Positions 44,453 to 55,100 of a stretch of DNA of 64,000 nucleotides are shown piece by piece. Every line of letters begins with the position of its first letter. Within the stretch, counting starts at the first letter, position 1. A program made the position numbers and the translations under genes. Source of the DNA: Leptodactylus fallax (Eukaryota > Chordata > Amphibia > Anura > Leptodactylidae); assembly GCA_947044405.1 (NCBI GenBank), contig CAMRHE010000169.1, positions 4,154,501 through 4,218,500 on the forward strand. The letters are read 5' to 3'. The notes under the pieces are model-generated. The model worked only from the letters and a program-made list of their open reading frames with translations. It did not search any database and had not been told where the DNA came from.

Positions 44453-47400
44453 TCATCACTCCTTGAGGAGGCAGCTGTAAGACAAGCCTTTGAGGAGTTT
44501 CTTCAGGATCAGGTACTATTACTGGGTCTTGAAGGTACTAGGTCAGAGTGGTGGGAGATATTCAAAAAAAAGGGTGGCGGGATTTTTCCGCCGGCTCTCA
44601 AGCCTCAGGTCACTGGACATGTACCGCATGTACAGTGCACTGAGGAAGAGACTTGAACATCTGGTCTCGACCGGAGGTAGCCAGGAGGATATCTCCGGTG
44701 TGAAGGCTTTGCTTAAAAGGTGTCAGTATGATAGGCACGCATCTTTGGTTCTTGAGAGGGATTTCGGGAAATACCGCTCGCCTGACCCCTACAGGAACTG
44801 TAAGATGTCATTGACTTGTAAGACAGTAACAGGCCTGATTGACAGTACAGGATCCCTGACAAGATCCAGGTCAGGGATCTTGGAAGTCGTCAGGTCCTTC
44901 TACTCGAACCTTTTGGCAAAGAAGGAACTGAATCGGGATCGGATTTCAGGTTTCTGAGTCAGCAGAAGACCCTTCTCTTGGTGTTTTGATAGAACCTATA
45001 AGGGAAGAGGAAGTCGTCAGGGCTATTGAGGGTCTTGCCCTCAAGAAGTCACCTGGCCCAGATGGCTTAACATCTGAGTTCTATCGGACCTTTAAAGGAG
45101 CTTTGGCTCCCCTCTTGACTGACGTGCTTAATGAGTGTCTATCCTCGGGCACTCTGCCGAAGTCAATGAGGAGGTCCGCCCTTATAGTTCTGTCAAAGGG
45201 TAAGGATCCGAGCCATATTGAGAACTGGCGGCCCATAGCACTTCTCAATACGGACCGAAAGATTCTGGCGAAGGTACTTTTCAACCGGCTGGTACAGTTT
45301 GCGCCCCGGCTCCTCTCGCTGGCTCAGCGCTGCTCTGTTCCCAGTCGTAGCACCTTAAGTGCGGTCCTGAGTGTCAGGGAGGCTGTGGAGCAGAGTAGGG
45401 CAGGTCGGTGGAAGGGGTACTTGCTGTCCCTAGATCAGGCTAAGGCTTTTGACAGGGTGAATCATGAGTATTTGTGGTCAACTCTCTCGAGGTATGGCCT
45501 GCCTGGGGGGTTCATTCAGTGGCTGCAGACCTTATACGCTGGGGCTGAGTCTTTCCCACTTGTGAATGGTTGGGTTGGTCGTCCTTTTGAGGTGGGGTCG
45601 GGCGTCCGACAGGGATGTCCCTTGAGCCCGCTACTGTATGTGTTCGCCATTGATCCCCTGATTAGACGGATTAATGGTGGGCCGGTGGCGGGAGTCAGGG
45701 TGGACCTGGAGGGCACTGGCTCCCCTTTGAGGACAGTAGCCTACGCGGATGATGTCACCGTTCTTGTCTCGTCACGGGAGGAGCTTGAATGGGTGATGTC
45801 TGAAGTGGACAGTTACTCGGAGGCTTCCGGATCAGCTGTAAACAGGAATAAATGTGGAAGCCTCTGGCTGGGAGGGGGAGAGCCTGGTTTTTCTCTCCCG
45901 GACACCCTCCCAGAACCCCAGGGGTCTGTAAAGATCTTAGGCATCCATTTTGGCCAGGGTGATTACCCACTCCAAAATTGGGAAGGTAGGCTTAAGGATG
46001 TCGCCCAGAGAGTTGATTGCTGGAAGGGTTGGTCTTTGGCCCTGAGAGAAAGGGTTCATCTTGCCAAAGCCTTCCTGCTCCCGTTGGTGATCTATCTAGG
46101 TAGCGTCTGTGCCTTGCCAGAGTCTTGTTGGAGTAGGATCTGTTGCCTGTTCTTCCAACTGTTATGGGGGAACAGGCTCAACCTAATCAGGAGGGAGGTT
46201 ACATACCGCACAAGGAGGCTAGGGGGGTTAAATATGGTTAACCCCGTGGTGTTCTTAATGAACACCTTTCTTAAGATCAATTTACCAAACCTCTCCTCCG
46301 AGGGGGCTCCTTCGTGGGTAGCCTCCTGCCAGGGGTGGTTTCGGCCCTTCTTCCAGAAATGGGAGTCAGGAGGGCAAGTGAAAGATCTTCGTGCACCCCA
46401 TGGATATCTCCCGGCCTATGCTTCCCTGGTCCTGAAAGTGATTCGTCGGTGGGGTCTGGGGGCGTGGGAGATCAGGACTTAGTCAAGACGTTTTCTTGAC
46501 GACAAGGTCCTGTTGACCCGCTTCCAGAAGCCTCTGGCGCTCAAAGATTGCCCAGGAGAAACCTTAGAGGGAGGGTTGCGTTTTCTTAACTCCAAAAGGT
46601 TTCCTCGGAAGTTTTGGGATCTGACCTGGCGCTGCCTCCTAGGTAAGTTATATGTGAGGGGGAACTTGAAGTACCGGAACTCCGACGAGCGAGGCTGCCC
46701 TCGGGAGGAGTGTGGCGATATGCTGGAAAGCATGGAGCACTTCCTGCTTCAGTGCCCCTTCAATATAAGGGTTTGCAAATTGGTGGGGACCTCCACCGGT
46801 TGGCTGCGGCTGGCTGGCCTTTCCTACGCCGAGTGGGCCTATGGGGCATTCAAACACCCGGAGGGCAGGGACTGCCAAACACTTTTTGTAGTTAGTGCAG
46901 TGGTCAGGTTTCACCTATGGTCAGCACGGTGTTTAGTATCGACGAGAGGCAAAATCCTCCCGGAGGTGGTTAAAAACATCATGGTGGACCTGGTGAGGGT
47001 GCGCTCTCGGGAGTACGAGGGTCTGGGCGCAGAAAGGGCTGGTACCCTCTGGAGGGGGTTCACTTTTTCTGTTCCCTGAGGGTTAGATAAGGGATTTAAA
47101 GTAGGTTAGTTAGGTTAGGGCCAGATAGGGATAGGTAGGGCAAGGTTTGCACGAGGGGTGGGGTTTATTATTTTCTGATAGGGAGGGACAGGTAGGGACA
47201 GGGTAGGGACAGAATGATAGATAGGGATATAGCGGTAGGGCGAGTAGACAGGGATGGGCCTCCTGTGCTCTCTTCCTGGTGGAGGGCTGGCGTGTCACCA
47301 CATAGGCATTTTTGTTTTGGAAATCAGATGGAAGGGTAAGAGGCTTGAGGATAACCGACCCTAGGCCCATGGGAGGTTCATGGGAGGGAAGGTAATTTAA

Positions 47401-47689
47401 CAGGTTATGTAGGATGGTGGGTTTTTGTTACTTGTCTGGTATTTGTTATTTGTTATTGTTGTCGTTCATATGTTGTGTCCATTTTCCCATTTTCCATTTT
47501 TCCATATCCCATATTCATTTTCCATTTCCATTTTTCTATCCATTTCCATATCCCATATTTCATTTTCCATATTCCATAATTCCATTTGTTTGTTAGTAGT
47601 TAAGGGGTTTTTCAGGGGGGTAGGTTGTTTGGGAGGGGGGTTTCTTTTTGGGGGTGGAGGGTTTGGTTTATAAGTTTTCGTGTGCCCGG

Positions 47690-47739
47690 CCTGGCTCTGG
47701 ACTATGCGGACATGGGAGGACATGAGGCGGAGAGCCAGG
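47690..47739 (+). other. LINE 3' UTR stem-loop 1 (copy 1 only)
   Basis: Stem cctggctct (47690-47698) pairs with agagccagg (47731-47739); loop 47699-47730 is ggactatgcggacatgggag followed by gacatgaggcgg. Copy 2 lacks this unit exactly. Confidence 0.85.
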
Positions 47740-47769
47740 TTGGGTTTCAGGGGCTTGGTGGTGGGTGGT

Positions 47770-47820
47770 GCCAGCACCAGGACTATGCGGACATGGGAGG
47801 ACATGGGGCGTGGTGCTGGC
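47770..47820 (+). other. LINE 3' UTR stem-loop 2 (copy 1)
   Basis: Stem gccagcacca (47770-47779) pairs with tggtgctggc (47811-47820). Its 31-nt loop (47780-47810) begins with the same 26 bases as loop 1, on an unrelated stem sequence. Confidence 0.88.
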
Positions 47821-48204
47821 CGGGTGTGGTGAGGGGGAAAAAAAAAAAAAATAAAAAAATTTTTTTAGTAAGTTTCAGTTGGGGATTTTGTTAGTGTTAT
47901 AAGTTTCCGTTATAAGTTTCCGTTATATGTTTCCATTGTATATTGCTCATTTAGATTTTCTTTTGTTAGAGTTTTTGACTGACGGATGACTGGAGAAAGA
48001 CGGGAGAAGAGTGAAAGGCGGAGTGAAAGGCAGAATGGATGGGGCTGGTTCGCGATTGTTTTTTTTTTTTTGTCCCAGTGTTTTCTTGTATTTTATTTGT
48101 TGATGGTTTTATGCTAGGTTTTAGATTTATGTATTGTCTCTGTTTATAGTTTTTATATTGTATTTTCGTATGTGACAGTGTTTGTGAACTTTTTCTACTT
48201 TTCT

Positions 48205-48210
48205 AATAAA
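48205..48210 (+). promoter_or_regulatory. Polyadenylation signal AATAAA, LINE copy 1
   Basis: AATAAA about 10 bases before the border 14-mer; the equivalent signal in copy 2 is at 56543-56548. Fits the 3' end of the LINE transcript. Confidence 0.8.
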
Positions 48211-48419
48211 ATAGTTCCAATTCCTTCGGGGCAGCTGTGGGAGTCAGACACGCTTGTCTGAGCTCCTGAGTCTAGAGGCTATAGTCTATTTGTCAGCTCA
48301 GAAGAGAGGCTTGGTGTGTGGTGTTTTTGGTGTAACAGTAGCAGTTTCCCAGTCATAGTTGGAGGCTCCAGCCCCTTTCCTTTTCCAAGGTTGGGGTTTT
48401 CTCACCATGGAGCAAGGTG

Positions 48420-48456
48420 CTCCTGCCCCCCGAGCAAGCTTGGCGGGGGGCAGGAG
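48420..48456 (+). other. Stem-loop at the start of ORF1, copy 2
   Basis: Perfect 13-bp stem (48420-48432 with 48444-48456), identical to that of copy 1, around a loop agcaagcttgg that differs from copy 1. Confidence 0.85.
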
Positions 48457-50886
48457 GCTCTCAATAGACGGCAGTAGCAGCAGCAGCAGGAGAAGATCGG
48501 AGAGGCAGCAGGCTCCAGTGGAAAACGGTATGGCAACCCGCAGCAAGGGACATCTAGGTCGGAAGACCCCGGCGGAGGCTGAGCCCGGTACAAGTAAAAA
48601 GGCCAGTGAGGTCCCCCCTCCTTCCTTGCCATCATCAGGTTGGGGGATTCGGAAGGCTGGCGAGGATGTGCTTGCATATAGTAAGCGTATTGACACTACC
48701 CTTGAAGAGTATGATAAAGCCGGGAGTTCCCTGTTCACTATGGGTGCGGAGCTTCAGAGTGTCCGTGCCCATAGTGACAGGGCCTCAAGGCATGAGAGAC
48801 CGGCACTGAGTAAGCAAGTCAAAAAGCTGAAGGAACAAATTAAAGGGCTTGACCAAAGATGCCAAGAGATCCTGGAGGGCGCGGGGCCTTTCAGGGAGAA
48901 ACTCCTGAATGATGATCGTTTTTACCGCAAGCAGCAGGAGCGGCTGCTGCGGGAAGGCCTCGCGTCCTCCAAAAGCTCGGATCCAGAATACTAGTCAGAT
49001 ACTGACTCAGAGGGGAGCCTGCTGGCAGAGTACGGCAGTAGCCGGAAGCCTACGAGGGTGAGTTCAGGCATTCCGACCTATACGCCCCCAGAGAAATCGG
49101 CAAGTTTACCTAAGCTACCGGAGAATCTACCGCCATTACCGGCAACATCAGAAGACGATATGGGTTCTGCTGCGGGGAGGTTAATCCACGAAATCTGCAT
49201 GCTAGAATCCCCGGCAAGAATGGAGAAGATGGCTTTTTCCATAGACGACCTTGCAAACGAGGAGGAATCTAAAAAAAGGAAAAAGAAGAAGACCAAGCCA
49301 CAAGAAGTCGGCACCCTGAAATATGTGAGTGTCGCAGCAGATAAAACTGTTCCCGCAGGGCAACCCCCATTGACTCTAGCACAGGCTGAATCTGGGGTGT
49401 TGCTCGCGGGTGAGATAAGGGGGGCGCAGACTCCCCAGACCCCGCTTTCTCTAAGTAGCGGTGTGGCTGGGGAGCTGGGTGTAGTCTTGAAAATGGCGCC
49501 CTAAATTGCAGCGGACAAGGTCGGAAAAGCACCTCCCACGAAGGGAGATAGAGAAGCGGTGAAGCCTGCCCCTGTGGGCAGGGTCAAAGTAGCGCCGGCC
49601 CCTCCCCAGGTCCATCGTAAGGGGAAGGGGCGTGTGACTTGTCCCTCCCTTCCGGTTTCAGGTGCCGAGGAAGCCAATGAGACCGGTGATGCGGAGGCTG
49701 CCGTCAGCGCTAGGAGCAAGTCCGCTCCTAAAGCATTGAGCGCTGTGACAGCTGACGATGCGGAGGTCGAGGCAGAGGCACAAGTTGCCCCAACTAAGCG
49801 AAAGGAGAGTGAAGCGGAGGCCCGGAATAGGCCAATCCCGCTCGTGGAAACGCCCAAGGCCGCAAGCCCCGGTGTGAATGAGGTAATGGTGAGCGTGGGT
49901 AAGAAAGCGGTGAGTAAGAGCAGACTGGGGAGTAGGAAAAGCAGGCGTCAGGAGAGGAGGGCGGAGGAGGGGGAAAAAACTGTGGTTTCAGAGAGTGATT
50001 TAGATGTTCCTTGTGAGGGAAAGGGGAGGGGGGGCTATGGAGGTTGTCACCCCTTGTGTTGCTTCTGCTGCTACTGCTGTCCCTGTTGTTAAAGATGCGG
50101 TAGTGGAGGTTCCTAGGACTAATTTGGAAAATGTAGGCATGGTTGCTGCAGAAGTAGCTTTGCCAAATGTGTTACCTAATGTGTTACCTAATGTGTTACC
50201 TAATATGTTGTTTGCCCCGGAACCCGGGGTCTCCCGGTCCACGCCAGCGACGCTGGGAACGACCGCTCCTGTCTCTGGTGTCCCGGTGGCCGCGGTGGTG
50301 GCCGGGCCGAGCGGGCTTCAGGGGGCACCCGAAGGTGGCACTGGAGTTGCGGGGGCTGGGACTGCGGCCTCAAGCTCGGTACGTTCCTATGCCAGTGTCG
50401 CCTCGGGGGCCCCAGGGGGTGCCTCGTGTCCATCACTGGGGGCCAGGGACGGTGAATTACAACAGCAGCTCCTGGCGGCCTTACGAGCAGGGCAGAGAAC
50501 GATGATAGTGGATGGTCAATCGAGGGACCTTAGGTTTTGGATTGAACGTTTTGGCCTAGGGAAGTTCCGAGATGAGGGGGGTGAGACCAGGTGGACTCTC
50601 CCGACACCCGGGCAGCGGCCGGTCCGGAGGAATGTAGTCCGTCTCGGGTGGTGGGGGGGGAAGGCCCTTGTCCTCAGAGGAGGAGGGTCGTCGAACTTCT
50701 GCTCGGGATGGGCTTTAGGGCGAGTGACATCTTTGCCCTCATTCACCCGGTCGGCTCCTCAGAGTTTGATGTCAGCTTTGTTACCCCGGGGGGCTTAGAA
50801 ACCTTCTGGGGTAATTATGAGTTGGCAAAGAACGAGCCTGACTGGAGCGACTTCAATGTGTGGGCAGTGTCGCGCCAGGATGCAAT

Positions 50887-50928
50887 TAAGAAAGTGACCG
50901 TTTTGACTCGTAACGAGTCACTTTCTTA
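50887..50928 (+). other. Conserved stem-loop inside ORF1 (copy 2; copy 1 at 38058-38099)
   Basis: taagaaagtgac (50887-50898) pairs perfectly with gtcactttctta (50917-50928). The 18-nt loop contains a second palindrome actcgtaacgagt. Both stems are unchanged in copy 1 although flanking sequence differs. Confidence 0.75.
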
Positions 50929-52123
50929 CATGGACATTATGACCTGGCTCAACAGGTATGGGGAAGTGAAAGACTTCCCCCGGAAGAACCTTGATGAGTT
51001 TGGCATTTGGTCGGGGGCCTGGACCTTTATGGTCAAATTGAAACATGAGGATAACTCTGTGATGCATATCCCGTCCTCAACCTTCCTCGGGAAAGACAGG
51101 ATTCTTGTCTTCTACCAGGGGCAGCCGAAGCTCTGTCACAGGTGTGGTGATCCCTCGCACTTGAGTGCCTCCTGCAGGGTGCAGAAGTGTGCCATGTGTG
51201 GGGGATTAGGTCATCTAGCTGCAACCTGTGATAGGATTCGGTGCCACCTGTGTGGTGACCTTGGTCACCCAATCGGGGCGTGCCCGAGGTCTTTCGCTAA
51301 TGTCACCCTCCGACGGGCAGGGGCAGGTGAGGAGACTGTCCCTGTCACTGAGGAGGGGGTCGGAGGTGGAGAGACCAGGTTGCCGACGCGGAGGGAGAAA
51401 ACCCAGCCACCATCTAGGGCGAGAAGGAGAGATAGGAGAAGGGAGCAGAGGGAGGGTATTATGTGTCTCCCCCTCTGCCCCTGATCCCGCTGGGTTGGAT
51501 TCTAATGCTGAAGTAGCAACGGGCACGGCCCTGATTGAGGAGATGAGAAGACTGCAGAGGGAGGAAGAGGCTGACCTGTCTTCATCTTCCCAGTACGTTA
51601 GTGCTGGGGAGGAACAGACGGTCAGGCGGAGAAAGTCACCGAGTAAAGCGAGGGTAAAAACATCTGCCCCCCCCCCCCCGGCAAAGGAACGTAGACTCGA
51701 GGACCTTTCAGTGATCAGCCCTAACCGGTACCAAACCCTCTGCGAGGACGCATCAGCCTCAGGGGAGGCTCCAGAGGGGGAGGTGGGACAGTCGGGGGCT
51801 GCTGAGTCTCCCTCAGGGAAGGGCCCCCTGCCTTCAGTGGAGGAGGCTGGCCTGGTACCCAGAGATGGAGACGATGCACCTCAAGCTATTGTAGAAACTG
51901 TTGAAAAAAGTGTCACTAATACTCTCCAGGGAGAAACTACGGGGGAAGTCCATCCCTTGCCTGGTCAAACCGCACGAGGTGAGGTGATGGACCAATCCCA
52001 ATGTAAGAAGAGGACCCGTAAGACGAGGAAAAGTCGCGGGTCCTCTTCTGACTCATCAAGGGGTGGAGGTGGTAGGAGGAAAGGGGGTGGGAAACTGAAG
52101 GTCATTGAGCTCAATCGGTCTTA

Positions 52124-55100
52124 ATGGCAGTCCCCTCTCCACTGACGCTGGCCACCATTAATGTGGCCAGCATTAAGTCTGATACGGCTAGGTTTGCAGC
52201 CTTTGATTTTCTTGGCCGAGTTGAAGCTGACATTTTGTTTTTGCAGGAGACCAGGCTCTGTACTCTATCGGAGATAAACAGAGCAAGGAGGGAGTGGCGC
52301 AGGGGGCCCTCCTACTGGTCTCTTGCGGCTGAGCCGTATAGTGGAGTGGCGGTGCTTTTTACCGCAGAGGTGAAATGCCAGCGGCTGATCGAGCTCGAAA
52401 TGGGAAGGTGCCTAGTCTTAGACGTCTTCATGAAGGGGCAAAGCCTGCGCCTCATTAACATCTACGGTCCCCAGACAAAGTGGGACCGTAAAAGCCTCTT
52501 TATGAAGATCAAGCCTTTTCTTTTTACGGGCAAACAAGTCATCTTTGGTGGGGATTTTAATACCATAACTAGACCCCAAGACCGAGGAGGTACCAGAGAT
52601 AGACTGCCCTATGATGGCGTCGCGTTAAATAGCATAGTGAGTGAAGCTCGCCTGGAGGATATCCACATCAGGCATTCCCCAGGTCACCGTGGGTTCACCT
52701 TTCAGAGAGGAAGTGTTAGTTCCAGGATAGATAGGTTTTTTTTGAAGGAGAATTCCGTCACCACCCCTGTGTCCGTGGTGGAGGTGGAGTTCTCCGATCA
52801 CTGTCTAATTTTGTTTTCTTTGAATATTTCAGAAACCCTCCGGAGAGGAAGAGGTTTGTGGAGGCTGAATTCGTCACTCCTTGAGGAGGCAGCTGTAATC
52901 CAAGCCTTTGAGGAGTTTCTTCAGGATCAGGTACTATTACTGGGTCTTGAAGGCACTAGGTCAGAGTGGTGGGAGATATTCAAAAAAAGGGTGGCGGGAT
53001 TTTTCCGCCGGCTCTCAAGCCTCAGGTCACTGGACATATACCGCATGTACAGTGCACTGAGGGAGAGACTTGAACATCTGGTCTCGACCGGAGGTAGCCA
53101 GGAGGATATCTCCGGTGTGAAGGCTTTGCTTAAAAGGTGTCAGTATGATAGGCACGCATCTTTGGTTCTTGAGAGGGATTTCGGGAAATACCGCTCGCCC
53201 GACCCCTACAGGAACTGTAAGATGTCAGTGACTTGTAAGACAGTAACAGGCCTGATTGACAGTACAGGATCCCTGACAAGATCCAGGTCAGGGATCTTGG
53301 AGGTCGTCAGGTCCTTCTACTCGAACCTTTTGGCAAAGAAGGAACTGAATCGGGATCGGATTTCAGGTTTCTTGGCTGAAGCCATTCCTGAGTCAGCAGA
53401 AGACCCTTCTTTTGGTGTTTTGATAGAACCTATAAGGGAAGAGGAAGTCATCAGGGCTATTGAGGGTCTTGCCCTCAAGAAGTCACCTGGCCCAGATGGC
53501 TTAACATCTGAGTTCTATCGGACCTTTAAAGGAGCTTTGGCTCCCCTCTTGACTGACGTGCTTAATGAGTGTCTATCCTCGGGCACTCTGCCGAAGTCAA
53601 TGAGGAGGTCCGCCCTTATAGTTCTGTCAAAGGGTAAGGATCCGAGCCGTATTGAGAACTGGCGGCCCATAGCACTTTTCAATACGGACCGAAAGATTCT
53701 GGCGAAGGTACTTTTCAACCGGTTGGTACAGTTTGCGCCCCGGCTCCTCTCGCCGGCTCAGCACTGCTCTGTTCCCGGTCGTAGCACCTTAAGTGCGGTC
53801 CTGAGTGTTAGGGAGGCTGTGGAGCAGAGTAGGGCAGGTTGGTGGAAGGGGTACTTGCTGTCCCTAGATCAGGCTAAGGCTTTTGACAGGGTGAATCATG
53901 AGTATTTGTGGTCAACTCTCTCGAGGTATGGCCTACCTGGGGGGTTCATTCAGTGGCTGCAGACCTTATACGCTGGGGCTGAGTCTTTCCCACTTGTGAA
54001 TGGTTGGGTTGGTCGTCCTTTTGAGGTGGGGTCGGGCGTCCGACAGGGATGTCCCTTGAGCCCGCTACTGTATGTGTTCGCCATTGACCCCCTGATTAGG
54101 CGGATTAATGGTGGGCCGGTGGCGGGAGTCAGGATGGACCTGGAGGGCACCGGCTCCCCTTTGAGGACAGTAGCCTACGCGGATGATGTCACCGTTCTTG
54201 TCTCGTCGCGGGAGGAGATTGAATGGGTGATGTCTGAAGTGGACAGTTACTCGGAGGCTTCCGGATCAGCTGTGAACAGGAACAAGTGTGGAAGCCTCTG
54301 GCTGGGAGGGGGAGAGCCTGGTTTTTCTCTCCCGGACACCCTCCCAGAACCCCAGGAGTCTGTAAAGATCTTAGGCATCCATTTTGGCCAGGGTGATTAC
54401 CCACTCCAAAATTGGGAAGGTAGGCTTAAGGATGTCGCCCAGAGAGTTGATTGCTGGAAGGGTTGGTCCTTGACCCTGAGAGAAAGGGTTCACCTTGCCA
54501 AAGCCTTCCTGCTCCCGTTGGTGATCTATCTAGGTAGCGTCTGTGCCTTGCCAGAGTCTTGTTGGAGTAGGATCTGTTGCCTGTTCTTCCAACTGTTATG
54601 GGGGAACAGGCTCAACCTAATCAAGAGGGAGGTTACATACCGCACAAGGAGGCTAGGGGGGTTAAATATGGTTAACCCCGTGGTGTTCTTAATGAACACC
54701 TTTCTTAAGATCAATCTACCAAACCTCTCCGCCGAGGGGGCTCCTTCGTGGGTAGTCTCCTGCCAGGGGTGGTTTCGGCCCTTCTTCCAGAAATGGGAGG
54801 CAGGAGGTCAAGTGAAAGATCTTCGTGCACCCCATGGATATCTCCCGGCCTATGCTTCCCTGGTCTTGAAAGTGATTCGTCGGTGGGGTCTGGGGGCGTG
54901 GGAGATCAGGACTCAGTCAAGACGTTTTCTTGATGACAAAGTCCTGTTGACCCACTTCCAGAAGCCTCTGGCGCTCAAAGATTGCCCAGGAGAAACCTTA
55001 GAGGGAGGGTTGCGTGTTCTTAACTCCAAAAGGTTTCCTCAGAAGTTTTGGGATCTGACCTGGCGCTGCCTCCTAGGTAAGTTATATGTGAGGGAGAACT

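Larger units (their letters stand above)
39272..47079 (+). pseudogene. LINE copy 1 ORF2: endonuclease-reverse transcriptase, broken
   Basis: Begins at the ATG inside TAATG (39270-39274). The endonuclease is present in the first piece (39272-40019): TINVASIKS, FLQETR, IFGGDFNTI, SDHCL. CR1 then interrupts to 44452. After it: an extra A in an A-run (about 44563-44570) shifts the frame; a 17-bp deletion relative to copy 2 after AGGTTTC (about 44951) shifts it again; RT motifs KSPGPDGLTSEF, DQAKAFDRVN, RQGCPLSPLL and YADDV follow in an open stretch 44986-46482; a C-to-T change makes a TAG at 46480-46482 where copy 2 has CAG; then the C-terminal part 46513-47079 with the Cys/His motif CPREECGDMLESMEHFLLQC. 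Confidence 0.88.
35107..48214 (+). mobile_element. Tx1-clade LINE, copy 1 (full length, interrupted by CR1)
   Basis: Begins at tccaattccttcgg (35107) and ends with AATAAA plus a few bases before the next copy of that same sequence at 48215. Organisation: about 175-bp 5' UTR, ORF1 (35282-39272), ORF2 (39272 onward), about 1.1-kb 3' UTR. Without the CR1 insertion (40020-44452) it is about 8.7 kb. Placement in the L1/Tx1 group is inferred from the apurinic-type endonuclease plus reverse transcriptase in ORF2, a Gag-like ORF1 with three CCHC knuckles, and overall protein style. Both frames are broken. Confidence 0.85.
47080..48214 (+). other. LINE copy 1 3' UTR
   Basis: Starts with a TAGGG/TAGGGA-rich tract (47100-47250), then a pyrimidine-rich (CCATTTT)n-like expansion (47478-47585) absent from copy 2, then two stem-loops (47690-47739 and 47770-47820), an A-run (about 47838-47865), and the polyadenylation signal. 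No coding frame with a domain. Confidence 0.75.
48407..52124 (+). pseudogene. LINE copy 2 ORF1: Gag-like protein, broken
   Basis: Starts MEQGAPAPRASLAGGRRLS. Shares with copy 1 the coiled-coil-like region with EILEGAGPFREKLLNDDRF, the FGLGKFRDEGGETRWTLP block, the RRM-like stretch and the three CCHC knuckles (CHRCGDPSHLSASC, CAMCGGLGHLAATC, CHLCGDLGHPIGAC at about 51138-51290), and the tail KKRTRKTRKSR ending at 52124. Stops: TAG at 48992-48994 and TAA at 49502-49504. Frame changes at about 50020-50090, about 50650 (G-run) and about 51440-51480. The N-terminal third differs greatly from copy 1 in length and composition, lacking its Ala/Thr expansion; a 15-bp unit (aatgtgttacct..) is repeated at 50166-50210. 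Confidence 0.85.
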
